In this document: positions 43,101-51,831 of the stretch, piece after piece
Layout of the letters: each line of letters begins with the position of its first letter
Numbering within the stretch: position 1 is the stretch's first letter
Assembly (NCBI GenBank): GCA_019915015.1
Contig: JAHBBC010000006.1
Coordinates: 1,240,001 to 1,304,000 of the forward strand
Origin: Auriscalpium vulgare
Lineage: Eukaryota; Basidiomycota; Agaricomycetes; Russulales; Auriscalpiaceae
DNA: 64,000 nt
Reading direction: 5' to 3'
Made by a program: the position numbers and the translations under genes
The notes under the pieces: generated by a model
Database searches by the model: none
The model's input: the letters and a program-made list of their open reading frames with translations, nothing else
What the model was told of the DNA's origin: nothing

Positions 43101-43955
43101 GATTTGTTCCATGACTTGGTCGTAGATTCCCGGCGGGATCGGTATGTTGCGTTGTACCCATGGCGTGTGCGGTACGACGGGTATCGTGACCGGCGGAAAG
43201 AAATCTTCGCGGAAGTGGCCTCGCTCGCTGTCGTCCCACGCGAACGCACCGTTGTGCTCGCACATAAAATGGTGCATCAGCTTGCGTTCCTCCTTCCACA
43301 AGAAGTCCCCCTCGTGAACTACGTCGAATTGGTCGCGGCGCTCCTCGGTGTAACGCCCCGTCGGCCGGAAGTCAGGGGGCTTCGTCGGTAACTTGGGTAG
43401 TGTCGCTAGCGGGTCGCCTCGTATGTCGCGTATGATTCTGAACTGCCCAGGCAAGTCGGCTAGTACTGGCTTCACTTTTAGGTGGGCTGGCTTATACTTT
43501 TTCTTGGTCGCTGCGAAAACTGCGCGTGCCCGCGCGCTGCTTGGCAGCGACTTACAGTCGCGAAATTCCTGTTCGCCTGCGAACGATGGCACCCCGGCTG
43601 GGGCGAGAAAGAAAACGGGCGCCGATGGAACGTCTAAAGTCGCGTCGGTCGGCCGATCAAATATTGGAGGGGTAGACTCTGGGAGATCGCAAAATGATAA
43701 ATAGGTTGCTCGTAACTCTTCCGGCGAACTAGAGGAGTCGAAGGGGACCACGGCTTCCACGGAAATAGGATCGGCGGCGTCGCCCGTGAACTCGAGGACG
43801 AGCGCCACTTCCGCCTGGTCGTCCAACGACGCCTCTAGAGCCGAAAATCCCTGCGCTCGCCGGCGCTCTGAACGATGCGACGCGAGCCTCGCTCTACTGT
43901 CGGGACGGTCGCCGTCGCTTGAGTGTTGGGATCGGTGATCGTGATGGTCTGTCGC
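40167..43955 (-). CDS. pol: Pol: reverse transcriptase, RNase H, integrase (-1 frame to gag)
   Basis: The frame is open from 43955 to the stop at 40167 and overlaps the end of gag in the -1 frame. There is no ATG near its beginning, so it is probably made as Gag-Pol by -1 frameshifting; no classical slippery heptamer was found. RT marks (residues counted from 43826): LDLYVGYDE (313), TFQTPYGALRLVTLPMGWTNS and the catalytic FIDD (about 375). RNase H: VILAVDTSPIAVGFLL, LELYGLFRAL, VEVDARYIKGML. Integrase: zinc-binding CHICQVRQ, then the D-D-E residues in YADTMHM, IVTDNGTPYLAA and NGIVERSHF, followed by a GPY/F-like module (RYDGPFIVIGRRRGGPYVL). All catalytic residues look intact. No chromodomain follows. 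Confidence 0.92.
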   Translation of the reverse strand, partial: ATDHHDHRSQHSSDGDRPDSRARLASHRSERRRAQGFSALEASLDDQAEVALVLEFTGDAADPISVEAVVPFDSSSSPEELRATYLSFCDLPESTPPIFDRPTDATLDVPSAPVFFLAPAGVPSFAGEQEFRDCKSLPSSARARAVFAATKKKYKPAHLKVKPVLADLPGQFRIIRDIRGDPLATLPKLPTKPPDFRPTGRYTEERRDQFDVVHEGDFLWKEERKLMHHFMCEHNGAFAWDDSERGHFREDFFPPVTIPVVPHTPWVQRNIPIPPGIYDQVMEQISRKLAANVYEPSNSSYRSRWFCVVKKDGTSLRIVHSLEPLNAVTIAHSGVPPFTDQLAEQFAGRACGAMLDLYVGYDERALDPASRDLTTFQTPYGALRLVTLPMGWTNSVPIFHDDVTHILRPEIPHVTIPFIDDVPVKGPASEYKDDQGKYETIADNEGIRRFVWEHFQNLNRVVQRMGYSGGTFSGWKTILCAPEIVVVGHRCTRDGRIPDEQRVAKIVNWGPCQDLSDVRAFLGTVGVLRIFIHHFAHRAHALTHLTRKDVPFEFGAEQLAAMEDLKSALLESPALKPIDYQSGEPVILAVDTSPIAVGFLLCQADADDPKSRKKRRYARFGSIALNDREARFSQPKLELYGLFRALRALKIYLIGVRNMVVEVDARYIKGMLDNPDIEPSASMNRWIIAILMFHFVLVHVPGLFHGPDGMSRRRRQPGDVAENEHDGFEDWVDAMYGFIHLVNAYVPRSTRPRSGDPRDHPRAAIATFVTQAAPTEMSYDAVDRDIKAQQADERIGRVREWHNTLQRPDGFSDQEYATFLRYCTEFFLDGTSLFRKEPQGRHQLVLPPERRIGALKACHDDVGHRGAYPTKMFLLERFWWPYMDRDVAWFVRSCHICQVRQVKHVLIPPTVATPAPLFAKMYADTMHMPASRGFKYIVQGRCSVSHFPEWRMLRQENAKSLARWIFEDVLCRWGALREIVTDNGTPYLAAMKHLEEDYGVQHIRISGYNSRSNGIVERSHFDVRQALYKAADGDASKWATVAHSVFWADRITTRRRMGCSPYFAATGTQALMPLDIVEATYLLPPPDSILSTTDLIARRAVALQKRRTQLRTLHSKVFDKRRQDALIFERDHEASIKNYGFQRGDLVLVRFTQFEKSLDRKMLPRYDGPFIVIGRRRGGPYVLCDMHGAVFDRPTAEFRVIPYFARPHITLPPLPEFIDIPARRLNELLGQLDPDAQAQESRSIDSDASDTASNSAEDGSVA

Positions 43956-46900
43956 TCATCGACAAAGTTGCGGACTATACTCCCAGTGAGGACGTCGAAG
44001 GGCCTCCCTAGCAGGATGTCGTAGGCCGGAGAACGTATGACGTGTATCTGTACGTAGAGCGTGATGTCGCCTAGCTTTAGCGCTACGTTGCGGGCTAGCC
44101 CGAGGGATTTGTCAATCGAGCCGTTGGCGGAAAGCATGTCCAGTGTGATCGCGGGATCATATGCCAGGCCGAGAAAATGACAAACGTCTTCGGACATGGA
44201 GATGACCTGCGACCCTGGATCCAGGATAGCCTCAATGTGCGCTTGGTTATCCACCAAGGGCAGGACCGCTCGCAATGCCGATGACTCTTTTGCGACCACC
44301 AGCGGGGCCGGTTTCTCGGCCGAGGCACTCATCAACGTCAGCATCGGGTCGGAGAGCACCAGCGACCCGCGAGGCGGCACCGCTGGCTGGCTCTGTATGG
44401 CCTGCAAGAACGACGACGGCATGTGCGAGGTGTATCCCCGCGCTCGATCTCTCTCCTGCTCGCGCTCTTCCTCGTACAAGTCGCCGGGTAGGTCCGACCA
44501 CTCCTTGGTAGGCCCTTCCCCTTCCGCTACGACCGTGTGTAGGACCGCTACTGGGGAGTCCCCGCTGGACAGTACCGGGGCCGCTATGCGTCGCGGGGTG
44601 ATAGCGTATCGCAACTGGGAACGTACTTCTGGCGCCAGCGACAGTAACTCGCTCTGTGTCAGAGTGACGGAAGTCTCCATCGCGCGGCCGTAGACTTCCT
44701 TCGCGACTTCCTCACTATGGATGGGCGTGTCCTTGGTATAGGCGGCGACTGGTTTCTTCCCTTTGTCTGGTCGGGACGCGTCCCCGACGGGTATGTAGGT
44801 TGCGTCGGGTACGGAGGCGAAAGGATGGATGGGTTCCGGCTCTATCTCCTCGGGGTCCTTCTCGACTGTCGGCTCACCCTCGCTCTCTTCCCTCGCCGCT
44901 TCCGCATCCTCTGGACCCTCGGGCACCGCGAACGTAACCTTCGGCCGCTTTGCCGTGAATTTCGACGGAGATATGACCACCTCAGGGACTAGCCTCTTGG
45001 ATCGCACTCTCTCCCCGGGCAGCGGACCGATTGGTGGCGGTAACTCTCCGTTGCGAATCGCTGCCTCCCTTCGGGCCCGGCCGGCGTTCCTCTGCTCCTT
45101 CATGAGGGTTAATACCGCCATCTCTTGACGCAACTCCTCGAGTCGCTCGTCGTCCGTCAACGGCGGGATTAACTGGATGAGCCCGGCGACCGGCTGGTCG
45201 CGCGCAGGTCGGAGCGGGTAGTCGGTGACGGCGATGGGACCTGTCGATGCCAACATCATTGTTTCCGTCGCGTTGCCCGCGACTCTGGCCGCGACGTCGG
45301 CGCGCAGCCCGGACGGGTCCGTGCGATAATATTCGTCTACCCTCGCTTGAATCGGGCCTAGCCCAAATGGCACTGGCCTGCCGCTCTTGAGTACCACCTG
45401 GTTCATCTCGTTGCGTACCACCCGCCCCGTCGCTATGTAGTCTTGCAGGACGAGGCATTCGCGGATGAAGTGCTCGGGACCGTTGCAGAACGAGCACCTG
45501 GCGCCATCCTGTCCCGGGGCCGGGCGAGGACGATCGAAACGAGCGGCCGACGCCATCATCGGGCCCGGTGGCCCGCGCGTGTACGCCGACGGCTGCGGGC
45601 CTGCGTTACTCATCCCCATCGCATCGGCTCTCCCCGCGCTATACGCTTTCGCGATCTGCTCGGCCGCCTTCTCCATCAGAGCGGCAAACTGCTCGACCTT
45701 GATCGCAGGTTCTTCCGCCTTGACGGCCACGGGTTGGGACAAGTCGGCCAGACCCGCGGGGACGCTGAGCCCTGCCGATCGCGGGGTGCTCGACGTGCCG
45801 TGCAGCACGTACCGCGCCGCTTCCACTATTTGGTCCATCGGGTACGGGCCGTCGCGATCGTGGTCGGGATACTTCAGCTGCAGCCGCTGCTCTATCCTAT
45901 CTTGCAGTCCCTTCTGAAATCCACGCAAGAAAGTGTAGTCGCGGTCGCGCTCGGAGATACGCTGCCGCCCTATAAGAAACTGGGAGATCGCGTAGAAACC
46001 GCGATAGTATTCCCCAACGTCGCCAATGGTCGTGACGCCTCGGCGGGCTGTCTCGGCGACGAGCTGATCGAGGTCGCCCATCGTGTATTTGCGCTCCTCG
46101 TCCGCTCCGGGGTATAGCGCTATGATCGCGGTCACGAACTCTTCGAACGTCGCATTGCCCGCGTACTGGGGTCGGCTTTGCCACTGGTCTGCTGTAAGGA
46201 CGTCCAGGTATCGCGTGGCGTGCTCCTTCTTCTCCTGGTCCTGGCCGTCCTCGATACCCGCCCGCGTGAACAAGTGCCTCAACTCCGCGAAATAGCGTTG
46301 CAGCTCGCGCGGCTTAAGATTGTCGAACTTAGGGGCTTGGCGGTCGCCACGGGTAGGCATCGGAGTGGCCATGGTCGTGCGACGGGGTAAACGCGATAAC
46401 GGAGTACTGGATTGCGATGTGGGAGAAACTGGTCGGGAAACCTGTGCGGCCGCTCCACGCCCGTCTCCTGATAAACCTCCGTGCGTTCCGACGTTTCCGC
46501 GGTCGGAAGCCAAGCGGTCGCTGTCGGAAGGCACCTGTGCCTCGTCTCGGTCCTCATCAATCAGCGCAGCCACTTCGGGCTCCGATTCCGACGGGGTAAG
46601 CTCCGGCGACGACCATTGTCGCATCGCTCCGCCAGTCAGCAACTCGATCGACGCCTCATTGACGTCCAGGAGCTCCTGATGGAGGGACCGTCTACCATCC
46701 CAACCGTGCTCCGACTCCTCCGATTGGACAGGGCCTGCCTCCGCGTTTTGATCGCCGGGAGCCTCGCCCGCAGCATCCCCGTCGTTCTCGGGTGCTGCGT
46801 CCGACACACCCGATGCCTCGCCGTCGTCGTTTTCGTTGTCGCCCTCGGCGCCTTCAGCGCTGGAAGTCGCGCGCTCTTCGTCCGACGCCCCACCTTCCGA

Positions 46901-47017
46901 CGATGCGAGGTGTCCTGGCATGGACTCCGCCCGCTGACTGGTCGAGTACTCCGACGGGGCCGATCGGGGCGGTGCGCGTCGAGTGGGCTCTACGATAACC
47001 CTCGCCTTTGGTGCCAT
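43835..47017 (-). CDS. gag: Gag-protease polyprotein
   Basis: Single frame of 1,060 aa starting 50 bp after the 5' LTR. The N-part (residues 1-230) is acidic and disordered. A capsid-like helical region follows (KFDNLKPRELQRYFAELRHL ... FLRGFQKGLQDRIEQRL), then one zinc knuckle CSFCNGPEHFIREC (CX2CX4HX4C) that binds genomic RNA. After a long linker, a retroviral-type aspartic protease sits near residues 900-1010, with the active site in AILDPGSQVISM and the ILLGRPF strand. This is a long Gag for a fungal element. The stop at 43835 is overlapped by the pol frame for about 120 nt. Confidence 0.9.
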   Translation of the reverse strand: MAPKARVIVEPTRRAPPRSAPSEYSTSQRAESMPGHLASSEGGASDEERATSSAEGAEGDNENDDGEASGVSDAAPENDGDAAGEAPGDQNAEAGPVQSEESEHGWDGRRSLHQELLDVNEASIELLTGGAMRQWSSPELTPSESEPEVAALIDEDRDEAQVPSDSDRLASDRGNVGTHGGLSGDGRGAAAQVSRPVSPTSQSSTPLSRLPRRTTMATPMPTRGDRQAPKFDNLKPRELQRYFAELRHLFTRAGIEDGQDQEKKEHATRYLDVLTADQWQSRPQYAGNATFEEFVTAIIALYPGADEERKYTMGDLDQLVAETARRGVTTIGDVGEYYRGFYAISQFLIGRQRISERDRDYTFLRGFQKGLQDRIEQRLQLKYPDHDRDGPYPMDQIVEAARYVLHGTSSTPRSAGLSVPAGLADLSQPVAVKAEEPAIKVEQFAALMEKAAEQIAKAYSAGRADAMGMSNAGPQPSAYTRGPPGPMMASAARFDRPRPAPGQDGARCSFCNGPEHFIRECLVLQDYIATGRVVRNEMNQVVLKSGRPVPFGLGPIQARVDEYYRTDPSGLRADVAARVAGNATETMMLASTGPIAVTDYPLRPARDQPVAGLIQLIPPLTDDERLEELRQEMAVLTLMKEQRNAGRARREAAIRNGELPPPIGPLPGERVRSKRLVPEVVISPSKFTAKRPKVTFAVPEGPEDAEAAREESEGEPTVEKDPEEIEPEPIHPFASVPDATYIPVGDASRPDKGKKPVAAYTKDTPIHSEEVAKEVYGRAMETSVTLTQSELLSLAPEVRSQLRYAITPRRIAAPVLSSGDSPVAVLHTVVAEGEGPTKEWSDLPGDLYEEEREQERDRARGYTSHMPSSFLQAIQSQPAVPPRGSLVLSDPMLTLMSASAEKPAPLVVAKESSALRAVLPLVDNQAHIEAILDPGSQVISMSEDVCHFLGLAYDPAITLDMLSANGSIDKSLGLARNVALKLGDITLYVQIHVIRSPAYDILLGRPFDVLTGSIVRNFVDERQTITITDPNTQATATVPTVERGSRRIVQSAGERRDFRL

Positions 47018-47044
47018 CGGGTTGCTGAGCGGTTGACACTAGCC

Positions 47045-47062
47045 CCCTCGCGGTGGGCTCCA
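47045..47062 (-). other. tRNA primer binding site candidate
   Basis: Four bases inside the 5' LTR the minus strand reads TGGAGCCCACCGCGAGG. TGG complements the CCA end of a tRNA and the GC-rich rest fits an acceptor stem. The tRNA was not identified. Confidence 0.6.
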
Positions 47063-47066
47063 CAAA

Positions 47067-47849
47067 TGATGAGATGAACCCTGGGGGAGGCCCCGGGAAC
47101 GTCGATAGAAATGGAGGGAGCGAGCAGCCAACCGCTGGCCCAAGAGGTAGTGGGTCGGAGGAAGAAACCCAAGATCGCGACCGTGCCCCGAACAAACCAC
47201 CCAGGACCCCGCGGGTCCTGCCCTCGTCCTGCGGCCCTCTCTCTCTCTCTCTCTCCGCTCCCATCCGACCGTCGCACGTTGCGTCTCTTCCCACACTACT
47301 CGGTGCGACCCTCCCGTCTGTCGCCGCCGGTCCGTCCTAGTTGCGGAGTCGCCCTTGCCGTCCGACCGTCCGACCTGTGTCCCCGCGCTTGTACCGTCCG
47401 AGCCGCTATCCTGGAATATAAACGTCAGTCATAAAACCTACCACACTGTATCACTCCAGTCTGTGGTTGAGTCGGGGCAGCGTAGCCCGTGGTATCGCAA
47501 AGGTGGCGCGACCCGGATGTCGCTACGGCTTCCTGGTTTAAGGCATCGTGTCGGGCTGGTCTGGCGGTGTCGCGTCGTGCGGTGCTCTCTGTGAAGCAGG
47601 AACGAAAGGTGTAGTCTCGGGTGTAGGCCCAAGGTCCAAAAGTGTCCCTACAACAAGTCGAATCGCGTCTATATACCGCTGCTTCGTCAGCTCTTCCCAC
47701 GCGTCTGCGCTCCTACGCGTCCTACCAAGTTCCGCGCCCGACCGTTCCGACTCCCTACCTCGGCTCTCCGTCTCCTCCCCAGACGCTCTGTCTTGGTGTA
47801 GCGGTGTGATTGGTCCGTTTCGGTGCCTGTAGCGCTGCGGGTCCCATCA
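47067..47849 (-). repeat. 5' LTR, 783 bp
   Basis: Matches the 3' LTR but lacks 66 bp near 47788, in the U3 (promoter) part as read on the minus strand. It should drive gag-pol transcription leftwards. Confidence 0.95.
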
Positions 47850-47871
47850 GCGCGCCAGCCGCGGACCTCAT

Positions 47872-48250
47872 GGAGGAAGGGTGTGCGCTGTCCCGGCAGG
47901 GCGAGCGCGGTGCGCGTGCTGTTGCGCGTGCCGGGACGCGCGATGCACGACGAGGCGGGAAAAGGGCGCGTGGGCGTCCGGCGCGGGCGGTACGTCAAAT
48001 CTCCCTTGACGTGGTCCTTCCTCTCGCGAGACAGAATACTTACCTCCACGAGCGAGCTTGGAGCTCGCGCGCGGGTGGCGAGCAACAAAACAAGTGCATA
48101 TCAAGAAACAGAATCACAGTGACACGAATACATGGCTCATCAGTGCCCCCTCCCCGTTGGCCGCGACGCGACTTTTCAACCAAACCTCCTCCATGAAACT
48201 TTTCCTCCTTGTACACCTCCCCGTCTTCCACCTAGCCCCTCGCCCCGCGC
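47872..48250. promoter_or_regulatory. Upstream region of the split small gene
   Basis: About 380 bp right of the LTR element, upstream of the MRSAAGA start on the minus strand. No supported frame; presumed promoter of the interrupted gene. Confidence 0.4.
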
Positions 48251-48619
48251 TCAAATATCTGCCAGTCCCATGCTATCGGCCTCACCGCGGCCCAATGCCG
48301 TGGACTGCGCACAGAATATGGCGGCAAAGAAGCGACGCACTCTGGTGCACACGCAGCGACGCGCGAAGCGACGCGAACGCGGTGCTGTCCCGCCGTACGC
48401 GCCGTCGCGGCCGCTGTCCCCTATCCCTCCCTCGTAGTGGAAGCCTTGCCCGGAGACGATCGGGTATGCGGTCTGCAGGGGCAGAGGCATGTAGTAGAGC
48501 GGGGGGAGGTTGCCGTGGGCTGGTACAACGACGAGGGCCACCGCAGGGTAGAGGAATAGTGGTTGGTTGTAGGTGATATTATTGACCTGAATCCACTGAT
48601 TATTGTAGTTGTTCGACAT
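48251..48619 (-). CDS. Hypothetical protein, 122 aa, doubtful
   Basis: The frame starts MSNNYNNQWIQVNNITYNQ and contains PLFLYPAVALVVVPAHGNLPP, YYMPLPLQTAYPIV, then an Arg-rich part that looks less protein-like. The first 65 residues have coding character (balanced, Asn/Tyr/Pro-rich); the last 55 may be intron or UTR. No family recognised and no neighbour supports it. Confidence 0.28.
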   Translation of the reverse strand: MSNNYNNQWIQVNNITYNQPLFLYPAVALVVVPAHGNLPPLYYMPLPLQTAYPIVSGQGFHYEGGIGDSGRDGAYGGTAPRSRRFARRCVCTRVRRFFAAIFCAQSTALGRGEADSMGLADI

Positions 48620-49597
48620 TGCCTTGATGCGAGGGCGTCAGAATTTGTGAGGATGGAATGCTACAAAAGACTGACACAGGGTTTGGACGATGAAAGCGTG
48701 AAGTTCGAGTTCGCCGCGACCGCGAGCACTTAGTCGCGTCGCGCGTTGCCGGCGCAGCGCCGCAAGCGCCGGTGTGCTGATGCGATCCCCTCAACTCGCA
48801 CCCGACTGCTCCCTACACACCCACCCATGTCTCAGGCCCACAACGCCCTGCGCCACGCACCGTGCGCTCAGCCTGCTACTAGACAGCGAAATCACTTCTC
48901 TCGACTCTCGACGCGCTCATCCCACTCGCCGTACGTCTGCAGCACCCAGTCCATCCCCCACCCATCACCCACCCACGTCTCAGGCCCACAGTGCGCCCTG
49001 CGCCACGCACCGTGCGCTCAGCCCGCGCTAGACAGCGAGTCTGCTCCCCACCCGCGAGGCCACACAACTGTGCCATAGGCGCGGTCGCCCTGCCCTCTAA
49101 ACGACACGTCCAGGTCTTGATCTGAAGCACTCAAAGCACCTGTGCGTCACAATTTCGTTTGACCTCTCCCTTCTCCGCTGAGACGTGCTACAGCGCCACC
49201 TCTTGGTTCCCCGTCGCTGGCCGCCGCCTGCGCGCGCACTACGCCGCCAGGCTCGACGCGTGGCAGGCTGCCGCTGAGCGAGCCGATTGCATACCCGTAC
49301 ATATCATGATGTATATAACGTATATAACGGATCATTACGTATATAGGGTGTTCTGACAGCAGCGGACTATTTCGGCCCATTGTTGGACTAGAGGATGACC
49401 TACGCCTCCATACAGGACTGGCGGCTGACTTCGCGTTTTTACTGAGGTTGACGGGCAAAGCGATAATTGAAGGGAGTGTACACATAGCTAGAGAACGAAG
49501 GCGATAGATCAGCAACAAAGCATCGACTTATGGCATTATACAGAGGAGTGTAAGTATACGCGCGCATCACGATCCACAGAGAAAATATACATGGCAG
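48620..49597. other. Gene-free region with a direct repeat
   Basis: Nearly 1 kb without a supported gene. It contains a 72-bp direct repeat (see next entry) and AT-rich TATATAACG repeats near 49312-49330. Confidence 0.45.
48818..49038 (+). repeat. Imperfect direct repeat, about 72 bp, two copies
   Basis: Copies 48818-48889 and 48966-49038 share CACCCACCC(A/C)(T/C)GTCTCAGGCCCACA, CGCCACGCACCGTGCGCTCAG and CTAGACAGCGA with a few changes. Confidence 0.8.
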
Positions 49598-51549
49598 CTA
49601 CGAGCGGATAATAAGCCGCCCGAGCGGAATCGCCGTCGCCGACGCGACACGCGCGAGGTTGCTCTTCACCACGAGCTGGTCCATGCGCTCGACTGTGCCG
49701 GGGTTGAACATCGCGCGATGTGTCGCGCTCACCCGCACGATCTCCTTCGACGCCGTCTCCAGCTGCCCCTCCAGCGCGAGGGCGCCCATCGGAGAGTGCC
49801 CGGGGTGCCCGCGGAGGTAGTCCTCCTCATCTTCTTCCGACATTTGCCCGCTCTCCGCGTACGACATCCAGTAGCGGTCGCCCTGGAACCAGTGGTCGTG
49901 CTTGCGCTCAGAATATCTGCCCCACAAATGAGCACTTCCACCTACCGCGCACACAGTCAGCAAGCAACGCACCTGCGCATCGGCCGGCCGTCCGCGCCCA
50001 ATGGCGAGAACGCCTTGCACGAGTCCTTCGACGCATGCATGAAATTCTCCGTCTGCAGGCCCTGCACTTGTGGGGAAATGCGCGAGAACGACATGGACGA
50101 GATCTCCTCCCGCCCGCGATGTCCGATGGACGGGTCGTGGACGAGCTCCGCGAGCGTGTCTAGCGCGCGCGACATGCGCTCCTGTACCGGCTCGGCCGGG
50201 GGGCGCAGATCCGACCGCGCGTGGGGCTGGCGCTCGAGAAACTTCACGAAGACCTGGTTTGCAATCGATGCCCAACCGGGCACGACGCTGAGGTAGCCCT
50301 GACCACCTGCAGAGTACGCCGTTCAGAAAGACGAATAAGACGTAGATTTGACGACGCACCTTTGACAACAAAAAGCTTAGCCCCGCCCCTCGCGTTAACC
50401 AAACTCGCTGCCATCCGCTCCGCATACTGCAGGGGGTGAATTTGGTTCCTGTCGCCCTGAAAGTTTTGTTAAGATACACGCGCCACAATCAGCGACGGAA
50501 GTTCGCGTACATGAATGAGCAATGTCGGCTGCGTGACGGCGGCAAGCTCCCGTTCCGTGAGCGGCTCTCGCTAGAAAGTCAGTCAGAAAACCATTTACGG
50601 CAGCGCGAGCTTCGTGCGGGTCGGCAGTGCACTCACGTTCATGAGGACGTTCCCGAGCTGCGCGAGGAGGTGTCTCCGGAAGGGCGGATAGCTCATCTCG
50701 AAGTACGCAATAAGCTGCGTGAAAATCGCAGTCAGGCCGAGCACGTCGGATGCAGCACGCTACACGCACCTCATCGGCTATGTCCATGTCTATATCCTAC
50801 AGGGAGAGATACCGGTGAGCTCCAGACCCTGGCAACGAACGCTGCAGAACGTACCGGGCCCACGATGTAAGACACGATCTGCATGAGCGCGAACTCGAGC
50901 GTGTCGAGATCGTCCGCGTGCGCCCACATATGCAGCAGCTCGTCATACGTATGGAAGAACGCCTCTAGCCTGTGCAACGCATGAGCATACAGTGGGCGAT
51001 CCGGCGGGGAAGCACGCACTCGGTAGGAGACGGCACGGAGAGCAGCGTGAGACTGAGACACATCTCTGGGAAGCTGGGGAAGCATGAGATTCAGAAGGCG
51101 AAGGCGCGAAGCGAGTGGGCGCGGGGACGTACAGCGCTGCGAAGCGGATAGCCATGTTTGCGCCGATGGTCTCGCTCGCCCACACATGCGCCGGGGATAA
51201 CCACAGCGCCTGCACACAGATCAGCCCACGCAGCGCACACCACCACCGACACACTCACATGGCACGCAAACGCCAAGTCCGCCGCATCCGTCCACGCATC
51301 CTGAAGACCGCTCGGGCGCGAGACGGTCTTGCCCGCCGCGCGCGCGTCGAACGCGATGAGGTTGTAGTGCGCGCTGAGGCGCGGGTCGCCGAACTGCGCG
51401 TCGCACCACGACGAGTCGAGGAAGAAAGGGTGCAGCATGATGACCGTCGGCCGCGCGGGGTCGAACCCGCCGACGTGCCCCGTAGGCGAGTTGGTCACGT
51501 ACCAGAGCGAGACGTAGTCATCCCCGCGCGCGATGTCGACGTAAGGCAT
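49598..51549 (-). CDS. Alpha/beta-hydrolase fold protein with altered histidine
   Basis: Predicted cytosolic alpha/beta-hydrolase fold protein, MPYVDIARGDDYVSLWYVT at the start. Marks: TVIMLHPFFLDSSWCDAQF, NLIAFDARAAGKT, the elbow region WLSPAHVWASETIGANMAIRF (Ser in WASET, not the usual GXSXG), PTLLIHGDRNQIHP as the acid strand, and VVKGGQGYLSVVPG where the family normally has His. The C-terminal extension after VFVKFLERQ is about 150 residues, with a SEEDEEDYLRGHPG acidic patch and a last helix ATAIPLGRLIIRS. Many short introns. If Gln replaces the catalytic His the protein may not be an active hydrolase. The 3' end is at 49598-49600. Confidence 0.75.
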
Positions 51550-51831
51550 AGATGGCGTCTGGTGGGCGGGTGTGGGCCGGTGGGCGGGAGAGGGGAGAAG
51601 GGCGGTCCAGCGCGTCGAACCGTTGAGGGATATGTAGCGGGGACGGACAAGAGCAGGCCGATGACAATAAGCGAGTGAGACCCGTCGTCTAACCGCGTTG
51701 AGCGATTTGCCGCAGGATGCCGCCGCGTGCATATTTTGCTTCCGCGCCTTGTTCACGAGACATTTGGCCGACTGACCGCCATCTACTAGGATGTATACAA
51801 ATTAATCAAGACAGAAAATACCCTTGTGGTC

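Larger units (their letters stand above)
33550..47849 (-). mobile_element. Ty3/gypsy-type LTR retrotransposon with antisense cargo genes, 14.3 kb
   Basis: On the minus strand the order is 5' LTR (47067-47849), primer binding site, gag-protease, RT-RNase H-integrase, about 5.7 kb of extra sequence with three genes on the opposite strand, polypurine tract, 3' LTR (33550-34398). LTRs start TG and end CA. Flanking 4-bp sites are ACGC and GCGC, a target duplication with one mismatch. The RT-RNaseH-IN order of the pol gene places it in Ty3/gypsy (Metaviridae-like). No chromodomain is seen. LTRs match over their length apart from a 66-bp deletion in the 5' LTR, so insertion is recent. Confidence 0.92.
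33036..47871 (-). pseudogene. Small helical protein gene split by the LTR retrotransposon
   Basis: Host gene on the minus strand. The first 22 bases of coding (MRSAAGA, start 47871) lie to the right of the retrotransposon and the rest to its left. Left exons read GAYLSNIVEQLRKITKVPAP, then PSSADDVPTSPENDEA, IRAALSSLTKDELKQWFETHKIELPKKKNKG, DFVSALMDLSAPLKPSQKDIQAVLTE and ERKAKKAK before the stop at 33036-33038; introns are GT-AG. Ignoring the insert and one 4-bp duplication, the frame continues across the join, giving about 108 aa. The KDELKQWFETHKIELPKK part looks like a small SAP/LEM-type helical motif and the tail is basic, so a nucleic-acid role is possible but unproven. With a 14.3-kb insert right after the start this allele should be null. 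The assignment of the first exon is the least certain part. Confidence 0.6.
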
